A stretch of DNA of 64,000 bases from Verrucomicrobiaceae bacterium (GTDB lineage: Bacteria; Verrucomicrobiota; Verrucomicrobiia; Verrucomicrobiales; DEV007): contig SHBV01000012.1 in NCBI GenBank assembly GCA_004211885.1, forward strand, positions 1 to 64,000, given 5' to 3'. Below, one piece after another: positions 35,280 to 45,074 of this stretch. The first letter of the stretch is position 1. Every line of letters begins with the position of its first letter. Made by a program: the position numbers and the translations under genes. Under the pieces are notes generated by a model that was not told where the DNA came from, did no database searches, and saw only the letters and a list, made by a program, of their open reading frames with translations.

Positions 35280-38200
35280 ATGATCCGTTGGTTTACTAAC
35301 AATGGCATCGCTGCCAATCTGTTAATGATAGGAATCCTTCTCGGGGGTATTTATACTGCTTTTAGGCTTCCCCTTGAAGTCATTCCATCGACGGATTGGC
35401 AAACCGTTTCCATGGAAGTTGCATACCCGGGCGCTACTGCAAAGGATGTGGAAAAAGGTGTTCTTATTCCTGTAGAAGAAGCCTTGGAGGGTTTGAGCGG
35501 CATCAAAAAAATCAATTCAGATGGGGAGCGCAATCGAGCAAGATTTTGGTTTCAGGCAGAAAAAGGAACTGACCTAATTGAACTCCGTGAAAATATTCGA
35601 GGACGGATCGAACGAATTTCTTCTTTTCCTCAAGAGACCGAACCTCCCAGGATATACATACCCAACACTTCTAATTATTTTCCTGTAATAAGCATAGCTG
35701 TTACCGGAAATCTCCCAGAACAAGATCTCCGGGGAATTACTCATCGAGTACGCGATGATCTACTTGAAATTGAAGGAATTAGTCAGGCCAGGGCTCAAGG
35801 AGACCGCGATTACGAAATTGCAATTGAAGCAAATATGTCAAAACTTGAATCCTACAATGTCGGGTTCAGGGAATTAGCCGATGCTATTCGAAGATCCTCA
35901 ATCGATCTTCCTGCCGGCTCAATCAATAGTGAAAGTGGCAATCTTGTAGTTAGAACTCGAGGCCAGGCATACGTCAAAGAAGACTTTGAAAAAATTCCAA
36001 TCCGAGCATCTAATGGTGCCAATGTTTTGCTTGGTGAAGTGGCAAAAATAAAAGATGGCTTTGAGGAGAATAATGTAATTACTGAATTTAATGGCAGGCC
36101 CGCAATGTTTGTTCAAGTAATGCGGACTGGGGATGAGAGCGCCATAGATATATCAAATAAAGTACAAGAATACATCCAAGGCTCTACGAACAGATTCGCT
36201 GAAGGAATTTATCTCTACACTTGGGACGATAAGTCATTATCAATGCGAGGACGACTGGGGACTCTGACTAGCTCATTATTGCAAGGATGTCTTTTGGTGT
36301 TTTTAGTTCTTAGTTTATTTCTTCGCCCTAAATTAGCATTTTGGGTCGTCCTCGGCATCCCAATAAGCTTTGCAGGAGGCGTAATGCTAATGCCCCAAAT
36401 GGGCATTACAGCAAATGTGATGAGTTTATTCGGGTTCATTATTGTATTGGGCGTAGTGGTCGATGACGCAATCGTGACAGGCGAAAACGTATACTCTAAA
36501 CTTCAGGCCGGCATGAATCCCTTAGAGGCTTCGGTCCTTGGAACAAAGGAAGTCGCTTTGCCCGTCACTTTTGGTATTCTTACTACAATCGTAGCCTTTG
36601 TACCTCTACTCTTTTTCGAGGGACGTTGGGGAAGTTTTGCAGGACAGATACCTCCAATAGTTGCTCCGGTGCTGTTATTCTCTTTAGTCGAATCAAAGCT
36701 CATTCTTCCTGCCCATTTGAAACATATTACCCCTCGTGGAAATAATTTAAGTGCGATTGGACGTTTCCAAAAAAGAATCGCCTCCAGTTTGGAGATTTTT
36801 GTTGAAAAGATATATGAACCTTCTCTTAAATTCGCAATAAAATGGAGATTCAGCGTGATAACAACCTTCGTAGCAATGGCTCTAATAATGGCAGGCTTCT
36901 GCACAAGTGGACGCCTTGGTTTTTCATCATTCCCATCAGTAGAAAGTCTCAAAGTTACGGCTTCTCTTAACTTACCAAACAACTTAAAAATTGATAAAAC
37001 AAAAGAGCTGATCAATCAAATCAGTGCAGCGACTGAAAAACTAAAAGAAGAATTTATTGATCCAGGAACTGGTAAAAGCCTCATTAAAAATGTGGCTAAA
37101 GTGACTGGATCGTATCGGTTAGGAGGACGATATGATCACTCCAGAGGACAGGTCATTGCTGAGGTAATTCCTCCAAGCCAACGCTCCGAGCCTGGACCTC
37201 GCAACAGTAAAATTGCAAGCAGGTGGAAAGAAATCATTGGTGAAATTGAAGAAGCTGATAATTTTTCTATTCGTGCAGAATTGACAGGAAGAAGACACAG
37301 TGATGACGACAAAGAAGCAGATCCTCTTGAATTGGAACTGAGAGGTCCCAATTCCGAAAAAAAGAATTCTATTGCCCAAGAAATAAAAGATTTACTGGGG
37401 AAATTTGAAGGCATAAATGGTAGTTGGGCGCAAATTAATCGGGGCCAGGACGAACTCGAATTCACTTTAAAGTCTCGAGCAATTGAATTGGGACTGACTC
37501 AACAATCATTGGCCCGACAGGTCCGACAATCTTTTTATGGTGAAGAAGCCCAAAGAATCATGCGAGGCACTGATGAAATTAAGGTCATGGTCCGACTCCC
37601 TCAAAAAGATCGCGAATCGTTACATACTCTTTCGAAAATAAAAATTCGTACTCCCAGTGGTACCGAAGTCCCTCTGTCAACCGTCGCTGAATTTAAACCC
37701 ACAAAATCACCAACACACGTCGAACGTAATGATCGGGCCGAAGTGATTCGTATAGGAGCAGCTCCAGCTGATGAAGAAGTTGATATAATTGGCATCGCAC
37801 GAGAATTGACTCCCCAAATACAAGAAAAAGTAAATCAGGAAGAAGGTCTTTCCTTTCAATTCACGGGACACGTTGCCGAACACGAAGAGTCTAAAAAAAG
37901 GACTAAAATAGGGGCTATCGCCTTATTCTTTGCCTTGTTCACATTGCTAGCGATTCCCTTCAAGTCGGTAATGCAGCCAATATATGTGTTACTAGCAATA
38001 CCCTTTGGCGTCATAGGTGCATTACTTGGGCATATGATTATGGGTATTAATATATCTTTCCTATCTATTTTTGGCATGCTTGCTCTGGCAGGCGTGGTTG
38101 TGAATGATTCTCTCGTGATGGTCGATTACATAAATAGAAAGCAGGCCGAAGGGCTTAGCCTTCGTGAAGCTTGCATGAAAGCAGGACCCAGAAGATTCAG

Positions 38201-38438
38201 GCCCATATTACTCACTTCACTGACAACCTTCGCTGGACTTGTACCATTACTAATGGATCAATCACTTCAGGCTCAGTTTCTAATCCCAATGGCAGTCTCG
38301 CTTGGTTATGGAGTTCTTTTTGCCACTGCCATAACTCTTTACTTAATACCATGCTCCTTGATCTGCGCTGAAGACATTGGCAAGCTAATCAGATCATCTT
38401 ACGGTAAAGTTTATCCCAAAAAAAATAGCTCTTCTTAA
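35280..38438 (+). CDS. RND-family efflux pump, inner-membrane subunit
   Basis: This 1052-residue protein is of AcrB/HAE1 type. It has TM1 at the N-terminus, two large periplasmic loops, and clusters of six and five hydrophobic segments after residues about 330 and 870. Conserved segments include GIPISFAGGVMLMPQMGI, VLGVVVDDAIVTGENVYSKL (the Asp pair of the proton relay) and ALAGVVVNDSLVMVDYIN. It exports a substrate using the proton gradient, probably as a trimer with the adaptor encoded 4 bp upstream. No tolC-like gene follows, so the outer-membrane channel is elsewhere. Substrate unknown; lipid or drug export is plausible. Confidence 0.93.
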   Translation: MIRWFTNNGIAANLLMIGILLGGIYTAFRLPLEVIPSTDWQTVSMEVAYPGATAKDVEKGVLIPVEEALEGLSGIKKINSDGERNRARFWFQAEKGTDLIELRENIRGRIERISSFPQETEPPRIYIPNTSNYFPVISIAVTGNLPEQDLRGITHRVRDDLLEIEGISQARAQGDRDYEIAIEANMSKLESYNVGFRELADAIRRSSIDLPAGSINSESGNLVVRTRGQAYVKEDFEKIPIRASNGANVLLGEVAKIKDGFEENNVITEFNGRPAMFVQVMRTGDESAIDISNKVQEYIQGSTNRFAEGIYLYTWDDKSLSMRGRLGTLTSSLLQGCLLVFLVLSLFLRPKLAFWVVLGIPISFAGGVMLMPQMGITANVMSLFGFIIVLGVVVDDAIVTGENVYSKLQAGMNPLEASVLGTKEVALPVTFGILTTIVAFVPLLFFEGRWGSFAGQIPPIVAPVLLFSLVESKLILPAHLKHITPRGNNLSAIGRFQKRIASSLEIFVEKIYEPSLKFAIKWRFSVITTFVAMALIMAGFCTSGRLGFSSFPSVESLKVTASLNLPNNLKIDKTKELINQISAATEKLKEEFIDPGTGKSLIKNVAKVTGSYRLGGRYDHSRGQVIAEVIPPSQRSEPGPRNSKIASRWKEIIGEIEEADNFSIRAELTGRRHSDDDKEADPLELELRGPNSEKKNSIAQEIKDLLGKFEGINGSWAQINRGQDELEFTLKSRAIELGLTQQSLARQVRQSFYGEEAQRIMRGTDEIKVMVRLPQKDRESLHTLSKIKIRTPSGTEVPLSTVAEFKPTKSPTHVERNDRAEVIRIGAAPADEEVDIIGIARELTPQIQEKVNQEEGLSFQFTGHVAEHEESKKRTKIGAIALFFALFTLLAIPFKSVMQPIYVLLAIPFGVIGALLGHMIMGINISFLSIFGMLALAGVVVNDSLVMVDYINRKQAEGLSLREACMKAGPRRFRPILLTSLTTFAGLVPLLMDQSLQAQFLIPMAVSLGYGVLFATAITLYLIPCSLICAEDIGKLIRSSYGKVYPKKNSSS

Positions 38439-38485
38439 ATTTAAATTGCCTTTAGAGAACACAAATATTGATACTCAAATCGAAC

Positions 38486-38968
38486 TTACCTTCGGTAGAA
38501 ATCTATCCACCTCAACTCAATTTTTCGCGTTCCCATTAGTTTACTCAGCGGAAGATCAACTTCAAAATAGCCTGGTATTTTTTTTGATCCTTTTAGCAAA
38601 TAACGTCCCTTCAAAGAATTTCCCTTAGAATCAAGCATCCTAATTTTCAATTCTTCTTTCGCAAAGGTTTTTCCTTTGATTTCCGCAGTCAATCCTTCTA
38701 ACCCTGATAAATAGAATCGCAGAATAACTTTATCAGGCCATTTTCTATTTTTTAAAATTAGTGATCCTTTCCCAATGCCAAACTGATCACGGATCTCAAA
38801 AATAACTGAATCGGTTTTTTCTATTATCTTTATTTTCCTTGTTTTTGCATGTGCAGCATCTTTTGGAAATTTAACTTCAAATCCAGAAACATCCTCAGAA
38901 TTACTAGCATGCGAAAAAAAAACAAAGGTTAGTAAACCAAAAATACAAAATTTAAGAGACCTAACCAT
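38486..38968 (-). CDS. Hypothetical exported protein
   Basis: This 160-residue protein has a clear signal peptide (FCIFGLLTFVFFSHASNS) followed by a beta-rich secreted domain with alternating hydrophobic strands (KVILRFYLSGLEGLTAEIKG, YFEVDLPLSKLMGTRKIELRW). I do not recognise the family. It stands alone, convergent with the RND pump and divergent from dapL. It may be a lipid- or polysaccharide-associated periplasmic protein, but no residue pattern shows it. Confidence 0.6.
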   Translation of the reverse strand: MVRSLKFCIFGLLTFVFFSHASNSEDVSGFEVKFPKDAAHAKTRKIKIIEKTDSVIFEIRDQFGIGKGSLILKNRKWPDKVILRFYLSGLEGLTAEIKGKTFAKEELKIRMLDSKGNSLKGRYLLKGSKKIPGYFEVDLPLSKLMGTRKIELRWIDFYRR

Positions 38969-39097
38969 TCTAGTTAACTTTAATCTACCAGATCATATTT
39001 TACGATCGGTATTAATTGTGTAAAACACCAAAAATCATTGTAATTTTACAGCACTCTACTTGACCTACTCTGATGATGAGATCAATATCTGCGATCC

Positions 39098-40333
39098 ATG
39101 GCTAAACTTAACAACAACTATCTTAAACTAAAGGCAGGTTATCTTTTCCCTGAAATTGGCAGAAGAGTCAAATTATTCTCTGATAGCAATCCAGAGAATG
39201 CTGACAATCTCATACGATGTGGAATAGGTGACGTTACTGAACCTTTACCATTAGCTGCACGTGATGCCATGAAAGCGGCAGTCGACGAACTAGGACATCA
39301 TGAAACGTTCAGGGGTTATGGGCCTGAACAAGGTTATGACTTTTTACGCGCTGCCATAGCTGATGGAGATTATAGAGATAACGGAATTTCGGTAGAAGAT
39401 GACGAGATATTCGTTTCTGATGGATCAAAATGCGACACTGGCAATATCTTAGATATATTTGGAAATGGAAATAAGATCGCAATAACTGACCCCGTTTATC
39501 CCGTTTACGTAGACACGAACGTGATGGCTGGAAACACCGGAGAAGCTAATGAAAGCGGCGCTTATGAAGGGATTCATTACATGCCTTGCCATGCAGAAAA
39601 CGGCTTCGTTCCAGAAATTCCTCAAGAACGAGTTGATCTAATTTATCTTTGTTATCCTAATAACCCTACAGGAGCCACTGCTACAAGAGAGCAACTCGAA
39701 AAATGGGTCAGCTATGCAAGAGAACAAGGCGCAATAATACTCTATGATGCCGCCTATCAAGCATTTATTCAGGACCAATCAGTGCCGCGATCAATCTACG
39801 AAATTGATGGTGCACGAGAATGTGCAATTGAATTTAGATCCTTTTCCAAAAACGGAGGCTTTACCGGTGTTCGATGCGCTTTTACCGTCGTTCCAAAAGA
39901 GCTAATGGCCGAAGATGAAAATGGTGAAAGACGCTCACTTCATCCTTTATGGTCCAGAAGGCAGTCCACTAAATTTAATAGTGTCAGCTATCCCGTTCAA
40001 AAGGCAGCAGAAGCTTTGTACTCTGATGCAGGAAAGAACGAAGTAAAGAGCCTAATAACTCATTACATGGAGAATGCCAAAAAGCTTAGGTCAGCCTGTT
40101 CTGAAATTGGTCTTTCTGTATATGGTGGGGAAAATGCCCCTTATGTATGGGTCGCTTGTCCTGAATCAATAGACAGCTGGGGAATGTTCGACAAAATGCT
40201 CAACGAAGCCAAAGTCGTTATAACGCCTGGGGCAGGTTTCGGGGAAGCTGGTGAAGGATTCTTTAGAATTTCAGCATTCAACTCTAAATCCAATGTTGAT
40301 ACCGTTTGCGAACGTTTAAAGGCCACCCTTTAA
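39098..40333 (+). CDS. dapL: LL-diaminopimelate aminotransferase
   Basis: This 411-residue PLP enzyme is of fold type I. The N-terminus ([19 protein letters not shown]) and [13 protein letters not shown] are diagnostic of DapL. The Schiff-base lysine is K251 in [10 protein letters not shown], and substrate phosphate and carboxylate contacts come from YPNNPTGA and the later R in FRISAFN. DapL converts tetrahydrodipicolinate directly to LL-DAP in lysine and peptidoglycan synthesis. The route is used by plants, Chlamydiae, Verrucomicrobia and some others, supporting the PVC assignment. It converges on the DUF1549/1553 gene with 11 bp between. Confidence 0.96.
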   Translation: MAKLNNNYLKLKAGYLFPEIGRRVKLFSDSNPENADNLIRCGIGDVTEPLPLAARDAMKAAVDELGHHETFRGYGPEQGYDFLRAAIADGDYRDNGISVEDDEIFVSDGSKCDTGNILDIFGNGNKIAITDPVYPVYVDTNVMAGNTGEANESGAYEGIHYMPCHAENGFVPEIPQERVDLIYLCYPNNPTGATATREQLEKWVSYAREQGAIILYDAAYQAFIQDQSVPRSIYEIDGARECAIEFRSFSKNGGFTGVRCAFTVVPKELMAEDENGERRSLHPLWSRRQSTKFNSVSYPVQKAAEALYSDAGKNEVKSLITHYMENAKKLRSACSEIGLSVYGGENAPYVWVACPESIDSWGMFDKMLNEAKVVITPGAGFGEAGEGFFRISAFNSKSNVDTVCERLKATL

Positions 40334-40344
40334 TCAGCTTCTTC

Positions 40345-42492
40345 TTATTGAATAAAAAGAAACTGCTGCGTGTTCAATGTGGACCATAATATACTTTGCC
40401 TTGCCATAGCGCCTGAGAGGGAGGCTTCATCTCTGAGCAGGCTCTTTTCATATAAGCTGGGATATCTAGAGAATGTGGTCAGATAAATAATATCAATAAG
40501 CTCATCAGAATCTTCTGCAGAATTCATTTTCTGAGAAATCACCGAATTGGGATTCATCAAAAACTTTAAGAAATTTCCATTCATCAATGACAGTGCTTGA
40601 GTTGTAGATGCCTTGAAATTAGCATTTTCAATTAATGACCTATCGGACTGTCCAAAGTCGCGCAAGAAATGACCGTCAGGTGCCGGACTTGAAATTTCAG
40701 AGGCTCTAACATAACCGCGAAACATTTTGTCCTTCTTGTCAACGCGTGGCTTTTTTCCATTTTTTTGCGCCTTGCCAATCTGAGACTTCATCTTTGAATT
40801 CGCTGCTTGCTTGTAAATGTTTGGATATTTTTTACTGGGAAATGCTCCCTTTAATTCCGCAACAAGTGCTCTCGGAGTATTTCTGAAAGGAGTTCTAAAG
40901 TATCCCTTAAAATCAGACGGGTCCCAGAAAGTCAGCCTAGCATATTCGGAAGTGGCTTTTTCATTAAAGCTTAAAATCCTTCTAGCCAGAGGCAACGCCT
41001 CGCTCTTTTTCTTACCGGAGATAACCTCCTTAACTTGTTGACGGAACTGATCCATCTTTTTCTGTGTCTCCTTGTTAAAAGAAGCGACCTCTTTGGTCTT
41101 TTTGATAAGAGCCTCTGGAGTCTGTTCATTTAATTTCTGCCACGCTTTGAGCCGTGGGTTATAAGAGTTCTGATCAGAAAATTTATCAACATCCGGTCGA
41201 ATCATCGATACGACAGAATCCCATATTTGCTCAGCACTCATTCTTTGAAGCCTAGGACCTTGGAAGTAAAAACTCTGACCTGAGTTCAGTTCAAACGATT
41301 GCGATTCCCTGCTAAATGCATCAGTCTTGTAGAGAACGGCATTAAATTTCCTCATGTCATATTCCAAATTCACCATTAATTTCTCGAGATATGCCATTAA
41401 TTGAGCATCAGCGGGTTTCGTGGAATTATCTATTTTATCAACAGGTTCATAGAGGCCGACTCCAAACACTTTTTTCCACATCCTGTTAACAATAGTCTTA
41501 GTGAATCTGGGATTCTTTGGAGAGATCATCCAATCGGCATAGGCCTCGATTCTACTTTGCCCTTCCTTTAACTTAGCACTCTCTCCGAAAGGAGTGGCCG
41601 GAAGAATAATTTGATTGGGCTTTGCATCATCATATTGATAGTCATCAGGAAGCTTGAGTGGAGTCTTAGTCTCTCTGACAAGCGAGTTACGAAAGTTGTC
41701 CGTTAGATTCTGGAAAGCCCGCTGAAGTTCACGCGTCTGATTTTTCCTCATAGAATTAATCTTACGTTTATTACCACGAGGCGCTTTAAGTTCATTCTGT
41801 GCAATTTGAATAGCCTTGTCCATTGACTCTGTCCGTCTAACTGATTTTACCGGTGTGCTAAAAGCCGCCAGCTGGTAATAGTCCATCTGGCTCCAATCAT
41901 CGAATGGATGATCATGACATTGAGCACACACGAGTTGCGTTCCAAGAAAAACCTGAGCAGTTGTAGCAAGATGATCGAGCTCCATCCCACGGTCACGAAG
42001 ATAGAAACCAACGGCTCCGTTCTCATCGATCATTCCCTCAGCCGTAATTAAATCTCTCACAAAGCCACTGTAACTCTTATTTTCTCGGATAGACTGTTTA
42101 ATCCAATTAGCGTAAGCAATCCCATTCGCCGGGCTCTGACCTTGCATCCTTGTATTAACTCTCAGTATGTCTGCCCACCAATTGTACTGATGACTGATGT
42201 ACCCTTCTGAACTGATTAGTTTATCAATAAGTTTCGATCTCTTATCCGTTTCCTTTGAATTAATAAACCCAGTAGTCTCGGAAGCAGTCGGAATCCGGCC
42301 GACTATATTTAAATAGACTCTCCTGACAAAGACCGAGTCATCAACCCTCGGATTCAAAGCGACTTTATTATTTTTATGATAGGCGGAAAGAAGTGAATCT
42401 ATCCTCTTAGCATAGGCAGATAAATCTTCGTTTCCCTTAAGAAGTGGAAATGAGAAGAGATTAATTAAGAGTATGTAGCAAAGGTTTTTCAA
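40345..42492 (-). CDS. DUF1549/DUF1553 (PSCyt2/PSD1) protein, first copy
   Basis: This 715-residue exported protein has an N-terminal signal (LCYILLINLFSFPLLKG). The DUF1549 region follows with the haem-like motif C189-A-Q-C192-H193 (LVCAQCHDHPFDDW). The DUF1553 half includes PRFTKTIVNRMWKKVFG, MSAEQIWDSVVSMI and a C-terminal TTFSRYPSLYEK block. The middle holds a Lys-rich low-complexity insert. These proteins are a PVC hallmark of unknown function, encoded almost always beside a DUF1501 gene, as here: the partner ends 23 bp upstream in transcription order. The CxxCH motif suggests cytochrome c maturation in the periplasm. Confidence 0.9.
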   Translation of the reverse strand: MKNLCYILLINLFSFPLLKGNEDLSAYAKRIDSLLSAYHKNNKVALNPRVDDSVFVRRVYLNIVGRIPTASETTGFINSKETDKRSKLIDKLISSEGYISHQYNWWADILRVNTRMQGQSPANGIAYANWIKQSIRENKSYSGFVRDLITAEGMIDENGAVGFYLRDRGMELDHLATTAQVFLGTQLVCAQCHDHPFDDWSQMDYYQLAAFSTPVKSVRRTESMDKAIQIAQNELKAPRGNKRKINSMRKNQTRELQRAFQNLTDNFRNSLVRETKTPLKLPDDYQYDDAKPNQIILPATPFGESAKLKEGQSRIEAYADWMISPKNPRFTKTIVNRMWKKVFGVGLYEPVDKIDNSTKPADAQLMAYLEKLMVNLEYDMRKFNAVLYKTDAFSRESQSFELNSGQSFYFQGPRLQRMSAEQIWDSVVSMIRPDVDKFSDQNSYNPRLKAWQKLNEQTPEALIKKTKEVASFNKETQKKMDQFRQQVKEVISGKKKSEALPLARRILSFNEKATSEYARLTFWDPSDFKGYFRTPFRNTPRALVAELKGAFPSKKYPNIYKQAANSKMKSQIGKAQKNGKKPRVDKKDKMFRGYVRASEISSPAPDGHFLRDFGQSDRSLIENANFKASTTQALSLMNGNFLKFLMNPNSVISQKMNSAEDSDELIDIIYLTTFSRYPSLYEKSLLRDEASLSGAMARQSILWSTLNTQQFLFIQ

Positions 42493-42515
42493 AGTAGTGG
42501 AATTCCAATTAAATA

Positions 42516-43814
42516 TTATGAGAACAGCTGCATGACAGGCTTGCCATGGTTAGCCACAGTGAATGGACGAGCATTTTTCGAAAATAACCGCTGGTCCAGA
42601 GGTAATCCACATCCATAAGCAATCGTTGCATTAAAATCAGCTATTGTGACGGGTTGGTCCACAGGTTCGGTACCTTTGCTGTCGGTTTTTCCATGTATGT
42701 AACCACCCTTAACACCTCCTCCGGCAAGAAGCGCAGAAAATGCTTTAGGGTAATGGTCACGACCAGCGTTCTGATTGATCTTTGGAGTTCTTCCAAACTC
42801 AGTAGTAAGAACAACGAGTGTTTCCTCAAGCATGCCACTCGCATGCAGGTCATCCAACAAAGCACTAAGTGCCTGATCGAGTATGGCAGTATTTGATTGA
42901 ACTCTCTGAAAATTATCTTGGTGAGTATCCCAACCTCCAAGCTGAACTTCAACGGACCGCACCCCAGATTCGCTCAAGCGGCGAGCCAAAAGACATCCTT
43001 GTCCAAAGGCATGCTCACCATAACGTTCTCTTAGCAGTTGGTTTTCCTGAGATATATCAAAGACCTTAAGATCAGAGCTTCTCATAAGCTTAACAGCTTC
43101 CTCATATATGGCAGTATATGCATTGGCATTCTTATCCTTATACTTGGCATGAAATTTTTGATCAATTCGCTCAGAAAGTTTCCTTCTCCGCATAAAATCG
43201 ATCTCAGATATTCCAGGGAAATGACTGCTGTTCTGAAGCCCATTCTCTGGTTTTCCAATGATTAACGGCTCACAGTTAACTCCAAAAAAACCAGCACCTG
43301 GCGCTTTACTACCACTTGCAATCGATACAAATCCCGGTAACTGCTGATTTATTCGATCCTCGTATTTTAATAACCATGCACCCATATGTGGGTGTTGAAT
43401 TGTTCCTCGTTTAGAGTAATTCGTTTTCATGAGATACCGGGCCTGCTCATGAGCTCCTGTCTTTGAATGCAATGAATTCACAACTGCAACCTTATCCATG
43501 TGCTTTGCAATTTTCGGCAAATACTCACTGACTCTTATACCATCAGCACTTGTTTTAATTGAAGAAAGGTCACCCTTGATCTCTGATGGCGCCTCTGGCT
43601 TCGGGTCAAAAGTATCAAGATGCGACATTCCTCCTGACATGTATAAATAAATAACTTTTTTTGCAGGATTTTTGCGGAATGGAATTTTTCGATCCTTGCC
43701 CCCCGCTCCAACCGAAATGTTGGACAAAACATTAACACCTAGAAAAGTTTTAGCCGCACCAACCATAAAAGACCGACGATCTGATGCCTGCGATAGTTCT
43801 TTAGAAAGATTCAT
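42516..43814 (-). CDS. DUF1501 protein, first copy
   Basis: This 432-residue protein belongs to the DUF1501 family, distantly related to alkaline phosphatase/sulfatase folds. It starts with a probable Tat signal (SDRRSFMVGAAK). The family segments YLYMSGGMSHLDTFDPKP, SGVRSVEVQLGGWDTHQDN and VVLTTEFGRTPKINQNAGRDH carry the Asp and His residues expected to bind metal. It would be exported folded to the periplasm. The DUF1549/1553 partner follows at 23 bp, so they form one unit. The family's reaction is unknown. It lies directly downstream of the sulfotransferase with a 156-bp gap. Confidence 0.92.
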   Translation of the reverse strand: MNLSKELSQASDRRSFMVGAAKTFLGVNVLSNISVGAGGKDRKIPFRKNPAKKVIYLYMSGGMSHLDTFDPKPEAPSEIKGDLSSIKTSADGIRVSEYLPKIAKHMDKVAVVNSLHSKTGAHEQARYLMKTNYSKRGTIQHPHMGAWLLKYEDRINQQLPGFVSIASGSKAPGAGFFGVNCEPLIIGKPENGLQNSSHFPGISEIDFMRRRKLSERIDQKFHAKYKDKNANAYTAIYEEAVKLMRSSDLKVFDISQENQLLRERYGEHAFGQGCLLARRLSESGVRSVEVQLGGWDTHQDNFQRVQSNTAILDQALSALLDDLHASGMLEETLVVLTTEFGRTPKINQNAGRDHYPKAFSALLAGGGVKGGYIHGKTDSKGTEPVDQPVTIADFNATIAYGCGLPLDQRLFSKNARPFTVANHGKPVMQLFS

Positions 43815-43970
43815 CTCAATAATGTTAAAGGCTAATGATTATTCTTGGATTATGTTTGTTCGCTTTTTCAGATAATAATTATCTTAATATAATATTACTC
43901 TATTTCGGTAAAAATTCTCATGTTTAAAATAGAATTTTAAGACAAACAATGTGACTTTAGATTTAAGACA

Positions 43971-45071
43971 TTAATAATTCCAATGATCCAAAGCAAAGCG
44001 CCACCGTTCCATTAATTTCTTCTTAATGCTATCTGATAATTGATGCTTATTCTTTTGATATTTTTTCTGATCCTCAATATATCGCGCAATCTTAACCATT
44101 GATTCTTTATTTACTTCAATCCCGAGGCTCCGATAAATATCATTAACGACTTTCATCGGATCAGAATCAAGATCCTCGAATCGAACTTCATGGTAATCTT
44201 GATCGGGAATTTTCTGACGATCCTTCAAATGGGCTCTCATGACCCTCTCATAGAAAGCAAAAGTAATTTCCTCATAATTAATAGATGCACTTCGATGCCA
44301 TGAAAATGATGGCGTCATACGATCCCATAATTTCATCATTGAAGGAAACACTTCAAAGGGATTGCGAATGATATGAACGAACTTAGCATTCGGAAATATT
44401 TCTTTAAGCAAAGTCATTCTGCCCGTGCAGGCAGGATTCTTATAGAGCATAGTCTTTCCATCATTAGCATAAGTCATTTTTTTTGTTAAATAAAGATATG
44501 CCGATTCGAGTGATTCCCTTTCTTCATCACTCATGCATTCCATTAAAACGGAAGAGTTAAAATGCTCTTCAATATTTCTGGGGAAATAAAGGCATTTTAA
44601 GAAAGAAACAGACCCTAATGCAGCCAATGCAAATTCCTCTTCCTGAGGCGTGTCCGGACCTATCGCAACTTTGTCCATACCACGATCCTTCGGCATCATA
44701 ATTTTCATCATTGCACGAGCAGGACGCAACTTACCAAGACAATCCAAAGGCATAATGGATCTTGAAAAAGAAACGAAAGCAAATTGGTCATCCTGACTCA
44801 ATAAATTGTGCAAGTGTGTCGTCCCACTCCGCCAATGACCAATTATGAATATTGGCCCGTCTTTAATCTCTTGTAAGTTTACCGCATTCTTATGTTTTAT
44901 TTTTTCAAGAAAAACAAATGGCACTCGCAATATCACAGCAATGATTGAAAAGATCCTAGAAGGAAAAGATAATAAACTATAGGGCCAATTATCAAAATAG
45001 AGCTTCCAAAATTGTATGAACCCAGCCCCCCCTATCGGATGCATAAGATCTGGAAATCTTTTCTTTGCCAT
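43971..45071 (-). CDS. PAPS-dependent sulfotransferase, PKS-associated
   Basis: This 366-residue protein has the 5'-phosphosulfate loop IIGHWRSGTTHLHN (R81-S-G-T-T85) and the 3'-phosphate binding segment FVHIIRNPFEVFPSMMKLWD, typical of the sulfotransferase family that moves sulfate from PAPS to alcohols or sugars. An amphipathic hydrophobic region near residues 30-55 may bind the membrane. The start is 3 bp after the stop of the 4007-residue PKS-NRPS, so it is almost certainly co-transcribed and translationally coupled with it. It is therefore the best candidate for sulfating the product. Role from context is inference. Confidence 0.87.
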   Translation of the reverse strand: MAKKRFPDLMHPIGGAGFIQFWKLYFDNWPYSLLSFPSRIFSIIAVILRVPFVFLEKIKHKNAVNLQEIKDGPIFIIGHWRSGTTHLHNLLSQDDQFAFVSFSRSIMPLDCLGKLRPARAMMKIMMPKDRGMDKVAIGPDTPQEEEFALAALGSVSFLKCLYFPRNIEEHFNSSVLMECMSDEERESLESAYLYLTKKMTYANDGKTMLYKNPACTGRMTLLKEIFPNAKFVHIIRNPFEVFPSMMKLWDRMTPSFSWHRSASINYEEITFAFYERVMRAHLKDRQKIPDQDYHEVRFEDLDSDPMKVVNDIYRSLGIEVNKESMVKIARYIEDQKKYQKNKHQLSDSIKKKLMERWRFALDHWNY

Positions 45072-45074
45072 AAG

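Noticed and set aside
43855..43895. AT-rich dyad AGATAA-TAA-TTATCT upstream of the first DUF1501 gene
   Set aside because: Short and AT-rich, expected by chance in this composition; no support for a function.
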